Assembly (NCBI RefSeq): GCF_012489685.1
Contig: NC_080042.1
Location: 8,510,852-8,574,851 of the forward strand
DNA length: 64,000 bases
Source: Lotus japonicus
Taxonomy: Eukaryota > Streptophyta > Magnoliopsida > Fabales > Fabaceae
Direction of reading: 5' to 3'
A program made the position numbers and the translations under genes. Below, piece by piece: positions 59,101-64,000 of the stretch. Position 1 is the first letter of the stretch; each line of letters starts with the position of its first letter. The notes below the pieces were generated by a model that made no database searches, was not told where the DNA came from, and was given only the letters and a program-made list of their open reading frames with translations.

Positions 59101-62100
59101 TTCCTCCACAAAGACTTCTACAGTATCAGTTTGTTTCAAAGACAGTAGTAACTCAAAAGGATTTTGCATCATGGCAGGTTGAAACCTCCTCACTACAGCC
59201 ACTTTGAATGCTTCCCACGAAGGCCTAGGATTGCACCTTTCCCACCACTGAAACCAACTCAGTGCTTTCCCTTCCAGAGCAAGCAAGGTTGCTTGCATCT
59301 TTTCTTCTTCAGTAACTTCCCTCAATTGGAAGTATCTCTCCAATTTTTGTACCCAGCCAAACGCATCATCACCGCCAAACACTGGAATTTCCAGCTTCCT
59401 CCATTTGCTCCCTGTTCTGTCACGATCCAAATTGGACTCCAAGACAGTTTCAGATCGCACATCACGCGTCCCTTCCTCATCTAGGGTTGCGATTCCCAAC
59501 CTAGTGAGCACTGCGTGAAGTGTATCCTCAATCCTCCTAGCTCGAACTGCAGTCTCTGCAATTGCGTCTTCAACCTGCTTGGTCCTAGCTTCGTTCACCT
59601 CCACGCGAACCCGAAGCTCCTCACTCTCTGAGTTGCCTTCGCCATCACCCATAGCAGAAGCGCGAGTCATCACCATAGTCGATTCCTCCACAGAACGCGA
59701 TTTCACAATAGAATTTCTTCAGCGGAAACGAAATCAGGGCACCAGAATCGGTGCTCTGATACCAGTGTTAGAACTGGTAGATCTAGGTTAACAGTAATTG
59801 GGGAAAAATGAAGAACAGAGAAGGAAAATGCAATTGAGATCAGAGAAGATTTGGATTTCTTGAAGAACAAGCTTGGATACAGTTTGGAAGAGAAACCACT
59901 TTCTCTCTCTAGCTAACTGAATTCCTCAATTCAGTTCAAGACTCAACTGTTTCCAAAACTCTCTTCTCACTAACAGTAAAGCTATTTATATCCTAGTTTG
60001 CTATATTACAAACTAGTCCTTTAAGAAAGTATTTATTCTAAGTCAGTCCTAAACATGGACTAACTAATCCTTATTTTGTCTCCTAACATAGACTTGCGAG
60101 ACAATAGGTCTACCCTTGATCCTAACAATCTATCTCAATTGAAAAGTTTCTTTACTTTAAGTTAGTTGATTTAAACTAGGCTTTGTTCAATTAATTCTCA
60201 TTGAGTTCAGCTTTTGTTACAAACAAACAGGGTTGGCTTCACCGGATGAGCATTACAGGGTGTTTTACGCAGAGAGGAGTCCCTGGTGGCTGATGATTAA
60301 GGCTGTTGGGGCTCCAGGTCATGGGTCTAAGCTTTATGATAACTCTGCTATGGAGAATATCTTGAAGAGTATTGAGAGCATTCGGAGGTACCGTGCCTCC
60401 CAGCTTGACTTGATCAAGGCCGGCTTGAAGGCTGAAGGGGATGTTGTTTCTGTTAATATGGTCTTCTTAAAGGCTGGAACTCCAACCCCAACTGTAAGTC
60501 AATCAAACTTGTTCTCTGTATGAAGTAATATATAATATTAATGATAATATCATTTGATCTTTATAGGAATAGAATAGAATCAATGTTCTTTTTCAACATT
60601 ATTCTTTCTCTTAATCATATATTTATATATTCATATGAATAGTTGATTATGCATTGGATTGGAATCTGCAAACAATATATGCTGAGAATTCACCTCACAC
60701 TTCTCTTGTTTGTGTGCGCGTGCTAAGTGCTGAGAGATTTCAGAAACTATTATGGTTTAATTTCCTCTCAGATGATTCTATTCTATTTCTCTTTTTCTGT
60801 GCACCAGGGTTTTGTCATGAATTTGCAGCCATCTGAAGCTGAAGCTGGATTTGATATTAGGGTGCCGCCAACTGCTGATCAAGAATCATTGGAGAGACGC
60901 ATTGCTGAAGAATGGGCACCTGCTGGGCGCAATATGTCATTTACTGTAATTACCACCTTCTTCTTTATATTTTTCTTCCACGCATTATAAATACACTATA
61001 CACCAAGATAATGGTTGGCTGCTTTGCTTTTTCACTTTCACAGCCATAGGAAATATTTCAATGATTTAGCTTGCAACTTCCTTTATATCTTTTTTACAAC
61101 AAACATCTGTACTATAAGCCTTTAACATGTCAGATCATGGCCTTCATCTTGTGCAGTTTTTATTATCTTTTCCATCAGAAATAGTTAATGTCATGGGTGA
61201 TTCTGGTGGGAATTTAGGTCAAGATCAATGAAAATAAAAGAATAAGGTGTCCATATGTGGATGTACGCGTTTATATTTGTATAACATGCTTCAGTGACTT
61301 TATGCACATATGTTTGTTTGTGGACAATGTTTAAATTAATTGAACGGAGAAGGAAAAAAGCTAGATAATGGAAAAGTTGGTGTTAAATCTCAATTTCACG
61401 GATTGACTACCTTTTAAGGTGACAGTTATGGATTTGGTAGGATTAGGATAAAGATTTTTTTTGGAATAAACTGACTTTGAAAGGGTGGTTGGCAACTGCT
61501 ATGCTGCTTTCTTAAGTGATAGTATGGATGATAAATAAGTTTCTCTCAAATTTTCATCTGTGTAGACATGATTGATTATTTAAATTCCCATCTGACATTT
61601 TTAGCTTGGGCAGTTCAAACAGAAGGTACCTGTGTATGATAAGCATGGAAATCCAGTCCTGACCAAAACTGACAGTTCCAACCCCTGGTGGGGGCTGTTA
61701 AAAGATGCTGTCCAAAAGGCTGGTGGGAAACTCGGTAAGCCAGAGATATTTCCTGCCTCTACGGATTCGCGCTATTTCCGCGAAATTGGAATGCCAGCAA
61801 TTGGATTCTCACCTATGGCAAACACTCCTATTCTACTCCATGACCACAATGAGGTGATTCCTTTGATTTATTTTGTGCATAGTTGATCATTTGCTAGTAT
61901 GCTTTCTGTAGAACTAAATATCTGATTTGTTATTTAGAAGTAAGACTTGCATTACATCCTAATGAAGATATGGCTTTGAGAATCATGAAGATGCGATGCA
62001 TGAGTTTTTTTATGCCTACAACAGGGTAGTCCTAGACAATAAAAAAATCGCAATGATTTATGCCTCCAGTTTTGACAGTTTTTCTCTCAGTTGTAGCATA

Positions 62101-62371
62101 GAAGTGGAGTTTTTATTTTTCTTTTCTTCTTTGGTATGGAAGTGTTCCTACATCCTAACTGACTTCCATTCTTCTGCAAGCATTTCTCTCTGACTTACTT
62201 AACTGCATATAGTTTGGAATTGAACTTTGACTTGAGCGTTGCTTCTTCTTTGTGCAGTTCCTGAACAAAGATGAATACTTGAAAGGGATTAAAATTTATG
62301 AGTCAATAATTAAAACATATGCATCATTCGAAGATCATGGAAGAGATGGAGGATCCAGAGATGAGTTATGA
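53131..62371 (+). CDS. ACY1: Aminoacylase-1-like M20 metallopeptidase
   Basis: Five exons (53131-53731, 60231-60493, 60808-60945, 61605-61853, 62258-62371) join in frame to 454 aa. The first 25 residues form a signal peptide (basic start, then ILLLLFFFFLVAVSLA), so secretion or entry to the ER is likely. The M20 metal-binding sites are visible: HTDVVP (first His), ARGSQDMK (bridging Asp), APDEEIGG (catalytic Glu plus metal Glu), and a C-terminal HDHNE with a metal His. The dimerisation domain starts near SPWWLMIKAVGAPGHGS in exon 2. Aminoacylase-1 hydrolyses N-acyl-amino acids to amino acid plus carboxylate using zinc; the plant substrate is unproven. Length fits the family (about 400-450 aa). 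The Glu run at residues 27-33 is a GAA microsatellite. Intron 1 is 6.5 kb because of a retrotransposon. A Helitron ends 66 bp before the ATG. GC content of exon 1 is well above its surroundings. Confidence 0.92.
53711..54475 (+). repeat. Exon 1 end and splice donor triplicated in intron 1
   Basis: The last coding bases and donor of exon 1 (53711-53740) recur at 54226-54255 with two changes (tagccatagtgcccgatgaa, then the same GTTAGGTAC donor region) and at 54446-54475 with more changes. Each copy is followed by a gattt-ggcc-gtgtttggaag phrase. So a segment spanning the exon-intron junction was duplicated, together with MITE-like sequence rich in agcttatgaa motifs. Confidence 0.8.
53890..54740. 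mobile_element. MITE-like sequence, several copies
   Basis: Repeats of the type ggccgtgtttggaag ... agcttatgaataagc ... gttttcccaaacacacc, rich in palindromic aagcttatg / cataagctt. These resemble small TIR elements common in legume introns; the best-bounded copy runs from about 53899 (gcctgtgtttggaag) to 54214 (cccaaacacacc). A relative is at 34450-34700. No target duplication was confirmed. Confidence 0.45.
54854..55215 (-). repeat. 3' LTR of the chromovirus (left copy)
   Basis: 362 bp; matches 59766-60127 apart from two visible base changes (ggcag / ggtag near 54868; aatcaag / aatgaag near 54898). Confidence 0.93.
55210..59706 (-). CDS. Gag-Pol polyprotein of the Ty3/gypsy chromovirus
   Basis: 1498 aa in one frame. 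Order: N-terminal charged helix, retrotransposon Gag (about residues 110-260), CCHC zinc knuckle CFRCDEPFSREHRC (about 332), aspartic protease LIDCGASHNF (about 406), reverse transcriptase (about 620-800, with VFFDDILVYSK near 745), RNase H (TDASSKGIGAVL near 895), integrase with HHCC zinc finger (about 1078-1118), the D,D-35-E core (MDFVGG, SDRDPLF, GQTEVLNR) and a C-terminal chromodomain-like region (about 1440-1485). The domain order PR-RT-RH-IN and the chromodomain place it in plant chromoviruses (Tekay- or Reina-like; lineage not fixed). The protease motif is D-C-G-A where D-S/T-G-A is usual. The product assembles particles, copies RNA to DNA and integrates it; the chromodomain is thought to steer insertion to heterochromatin. 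No stop or frameshift is present. Confidence 0.95.
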   Translation of the reverse strand: MKSRSVEESTMVMTRASAMGDGEGNSESEELRVRVEVNEARTKQVEDAIAETAVRARRIEDTLHAVLTRLGIATLDEEGTRDVRSETVLESNLDRDRTGSKWRKLEIPVFGGDDAFGWVQKLERYFQLREVTEEEKMQATLLALEGKALSWFQWWERCNPRPSWEAFKVAVVRRFQPAMMQNPFELLLSLKQTDTVEVFVEEFEKYVGALREIDQDFAKGIFLNGLKEEIRVEVKLYELTTLTSVIQKALMIEQKNLVLQKATPNPSNRGSGYYRNNPFNKVVTVESKSLGDKKTETGSGSSANTANVAPALRSGDYRQLSSAEMKEKREKRLCFRCDEPFSREHRCKNKHLRMVIMEEEEEEELAVPGEEDKSMKSLQLSLHSIAGFTSAKSWKVRGFINGQEVVILIDCGASHNFVSHELVASLQLHITPTASYTVEVGDGYKVRCQGKCEGLMVDIQGIQFQQEYYLFGLQGIDLVLGLEWLASLGEVKADFGKLKLSIKQGDEWKLITGDPALTKSQISVRSFMNLLKAEGEGWLLQLTAEPSPARKEEEICPELSAALGEFDEVFQDIQGLPPSRKHDHAIHLKVGADIPNLRPYKIPHFQKSEVEKMVQEMLHSGIIRPSISPFASPIILVKKKDGGWRFCVDYRALNKVTIPNKFPIPVIEELLDEIGGATIFSKLDLKSGYHQIKMRDEDVAKTAFRTHEGHYEFLVMPFGLTNAPSTFQALMNDILKPFLRRFVLVFFDDILVYSKDQEAHISHLKQVLATLQLHSLKANKKKCTFGQTSLEYLGHIISGQGVAADEKKVEAMQLWPIPTEIKGLRGFLGLTGYYRRFVKDYGKIAKPLTDLTKKDAFVWSAEATASFQALKQAMVQLPLLAVPNFDKTFVVETDASSKGIGAVLMQEGKPLAYWSKGPSPRSQLKSVYERELMALVQAVQRWKHYLLGRHFIIKTDQRSLKFLQDQRLYNEEQFKWAVKLIGLDFEIQYKPGVDNKVADALSRRDMYSSISMVQTDEAEEWAQEADRDPTLQKIKQDLLLNSSSHPGYELKQGILRYKGRLVLSPQSNKILVIIAECHATVSGGHSGIFRTYKRIASFLFWPGMRSDIQKFVAACEICQRSKYQALSPAGLLQPLPIPSQVWQDISMDFVGGLPRVKGKDTVLVVVDRLTKYAHFLSLGHPYSAKDVAMLFIHEVVKLHGFPATIISDRDPLFLSNFWRELFRLSGTLLKMSTSYHPQTDGQTEVLNRCLETYLRCYVGPTPRKWLEGLHWAEYWYNTNFQVSAGMTPFKALYGRDPPILVKGCVELTKLDDLSQLLQQRDVLLSQLQQNLLKAQASMRTQADKHRRDVEYVVGDWVYLKLHPYKMKSMATRTYPKISARFYGPFQIVAKVGQVAYKLDLPPTARIHPVFHVSVLKKAVAQGHTPQPLPDTLTEDFCLEVEPADLLDWRQNAQGQLEVLLSWKNLPAHENSWELATAIMSHFPDFPLEDKVVLLGGYC
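59753..59764 (-). other. Primer-binding site (tRNA-iMet)
   Basis: Minus strand TGGTATCAGAGC, one base inside the 5' LTR, complementary to the 3' end of plant initiator tRNA-Met; standard for many plant LTR elements. Confidence 0.9.
59766..60127 (-). repeat. 5' LTR of the chromovirus (right copy)
   Basis: 362 bp, TG...CA ends on the minus strand; carries the element's promoter. Pair of 54854-55215. Confidence 0.93.
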
Positions 62372-62824
62372 GCAAGCCATGTGGCACCTTCCCTGTTCAT
62401 ATATCCCACTTTCTGCCTTTTCTTGGTGTAACATATTTAGATTGATTCAGTTGAGTAGTTTTTTTTTTAATATGCAACAATAAAGCGGAGAGAAATAAAT
62501 GGTTTGACTTCAAACTTTGTTTGTGCTGTGATATTAAGTGTGAATAAGTCTCATATTGGAAGAAAAATAGCAACTCTAAGCAATTAAGATAACACGTACA
62601 CCTAATGTCTTAAGATTTTTCTTGAAAGATGTGATGTCAAATTTACTTGTGGTTTGCTTTTTAGCCTAATGTGATGATCCCTTAGTTTTAAACATCTCTT
62701 TGGCCCAACACTTTGGTCAATGCAACCGGGACTTGTGTGGAGTGTTTTTATAAATAATTTTTTTGTGCAAACAATTATTGTCAAAAATCACTATAAATAT
62801 GGATCATGAAATATAAATTGAGAG
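62372..62824. other. 3' UTR and downstream spacer of the aminoacylase gene
   Basis: A T-run followed by aatatgcaacaataaagcgg (AATAAA-like signal near 62480) suggests the transcript ends near 62500. The rest is AT-rich spacer without a gene. Confidence 0.5.
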
Positions 62825-63058
62825 AATAGTCAAAATGGTTCATGGTGGAAGTGTGGGTTGATGACAAGTTCGTCTTTGAAAGAAGAAAATAGTCAATTTA
62901 GTCCTTAATGTTGTAAAATGTCAATTAAATTAGTCCTTATGATCACATAAAATGTCGATCAAGTTACAATATTGAGGACTAAATTGTGTATTTCCTTTTT
63001 TCAATGATGAACTTGTCAGTAACTCATACTTTCAGGGACCAATTTGTTAATTTACTCA
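62825..63058. mobile_element. MITE-like hairpin element
   Basis: The two halves are imperfect reverse complements: gatgacaagttcgtctttgaaagaag...caatttagtcctt on the left (about 62860-62925) against the complement of gaggactaaattgtgt...tcaatgatgaacttgtcagtaact on the right (about 62971-63022). Outer parts also pair (aatggttcat versus gggaccaattt). Total about 230 bp with a small centre. No coding content and no clear target duplication. Confidence 0.6.
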
Positions 63059-63389
63059 TAAATTATAAAAATTAATGAGATTCAACATGAAAAGTAACTT
63101 AAAATATACTACATAAATAATGTACATCGATACATGTTAAGTGTAATCCTTCTAAATTAAGAATTGACAACTCTCAAAATAAAATCATGTCACATGTCAT
63201 AAGTCACAACAATAATAGAGTCATGATAAAGTCAAACGAGGCTAACTTAAAGTCAGCAAGTTCTGAAAGCTTTATTTGTCTTTTGTTGCATGCAGGGACG
63301 AAGGGATCGCGGTGGCTCACTCGGGCCAACCCCGCATATTTTCGATTTTCATTCGGATAGTATGTATATTTCTCCCCGTGTAGTAAAAT

Positions 63390-63525
63390 TAATATATAAA
63401 AGGAGGTATCATTAATAACATAATACATGGTGTGTGCAGCGGATAGGGCTGGACAAATGTAGTGAATAGGAATCGAACCTTCCCCACTAATCATGACTTA
63501 CCACTTAGCTAGGAGCAACTAAACT
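63390..63525 (-). mobile_element. Possible SINE of another family
   Basis: On the minus strand: A box TAGCTAAGTGG (63501-63511) and a perfect B box GGTTCGATTCC (63469-63479), 21 bases of spacer between them, 5' start around 63520. No tRNA cloverleaf can be drawn. The 3' end is unclear and no target duplication was found. Different in sequence from the two SINEs at 5781 and 24914. Confidence 0.5.
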
Positions 63526-64000
63526 GATATGTTTCTCAATTTGATGTATTTATATATATATATATAAATAATATAATCATTGATCGTTATTATATTCCTT
63601 ATTGGTTATCCTGTGGTAATCAACTAAACTGTGCCACTCCATTTCCTCTTTTAACACAATGAATTTAGAATACACAATGAAAATTATGATGGACATAAGC
63701 AACTTCACTTTACTTTACTTTTGTCACTTATAATTTTTTGAAGTGTTTCATACATGCACATATAAATGCTTTGATTTTTGGTCCCATGTCTAAATTCTGG
63801 CTCCGTGTATGGATATTCTCTTTTTATTGATTAACTTGCAAAGTGTGCATCCATTTCCAAATAATTGGTAGTTTCGATCAACTATTGATTCCAAGGCATT
63901 CCTCTTAATTGGAGTGAAGAAATACTTTTTTTCCGTTCCGTCCCATTCATTTAGCTTATGCATGAGAATGAAGCTGAGAAATAATAAAACATATCATTGC
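63526..64000. other. Intergenic tail
   Basis: AT-rich, with a short (TA)n at 63549-63567. I see no gene or clear repeat. Confidence 0.5.

Larger units (their letters stand above)
54854..60127 (-). mobile_element. Intact Ty3/gypsy chromovirus in intron 1 of the aminoacylase gene
   Basis: LTRs of 362 bp at 54854-55215 and 59766-60127 (TGTTAG...CTAACA) differ at only two positions that I can see. The target duplication ATCTA lies at 54849-54853 and 60128-60132. On the minus strand the primer-binding site TGGTATCAGAGC (initiator tRNA-Met, plus 59753-59764) follows the 5' LTR, and a purine tract TTTTAGGGGGGTAT (plus 55217-55230) precedes the 3' LTR. One uninterrupted 1498-aa gag-pol frame fills the interior. 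It is young and structurally complete. It inserted antisense to the gene, so it does not impose its own poly(A) signals on the host transcript. Confidence 0.95.

Noticed and set aside
1..64000. CRISPR arrays, operons, ribosome-binding sites
   Set aside because: The DNA is plant nuclear; the tandem repeats seen have no spacer structure and the genes are spliced.

Overview
The window is plant nuclear DNA: AT-rich, with intron-split genes (GT-AG splice sites), LTR retrotransposons, Helitrons, SINEs and MITE-like inverted repeats. The genes and repeats suggest a dicot, probably a legume; that placement is inference. No organelle, bacterial or viral genome features were seen, and no rRNA, tRNA or CRISPR loci.

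Layout. 0-6.7 kb is a nest of mobile elements: a young non-autonomous LTR element (886-3942) inside a hAT-type element (594-4368, 8-bp target duplication), which sits in one arm of a long inverted-repeat element (about 557-5755). A SINE and a second TIR element follow. 7.5-18.5 kb is a small gene cluster: an RPA70-like gene (7622-10131, apparently damaged), a B3-domain gene (12285-13281) and an intact RPA70-like gene (15795-18481). 19432-24699 is a non-autonomous Helitron on the minus strand. 24.7-53.06 kb is a large plus-strand Helitron encoding a Rep/helicase and, downstream, a third RPA70-like gene; its 3' hairpin and CTAG end lie at 53032-53064. 53131-62371 is an aminoacylase-1-like M20 peptidase gene. 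Its first intron (6.5 kb) holds an intact Ty3/gypsy chromovirus on the opposite strand (54854-60127). The tail (62.4-64 kb) has a MITE and a SINE.

Assembly warning. 25973-38217 and 38318-50531 are nearly the same sequence, on either side of a 100-N gap, and the first copy stops in mid-exon at the gap. This is most simply two overlapping contig ends that were never merged. The Rep/helicase and the third RPA gene are therefore probably single genes shown twice. One-base differences between the copies break reading frames in one copy or the other, so single-base lesions elsewhere in the window (including RPA gene 1) need checking before being called biological.

How the parts relate. All three RPA-like genes share nearly the same exon lengths (97, 121/122, 85, about 130, 155, 118 and 192/198 nt in the core), so the Helitron-borne copy and the two free-standing genes clearly share ancestry. 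Rep/helicase plus an RPA-like single-strand DNA-binding protein is the known gene set of plant autonomous Helitrons. The Helitron ends 66 bp upstream of the aminoacylase start codon, so it may supply promoter sequence to that gene.
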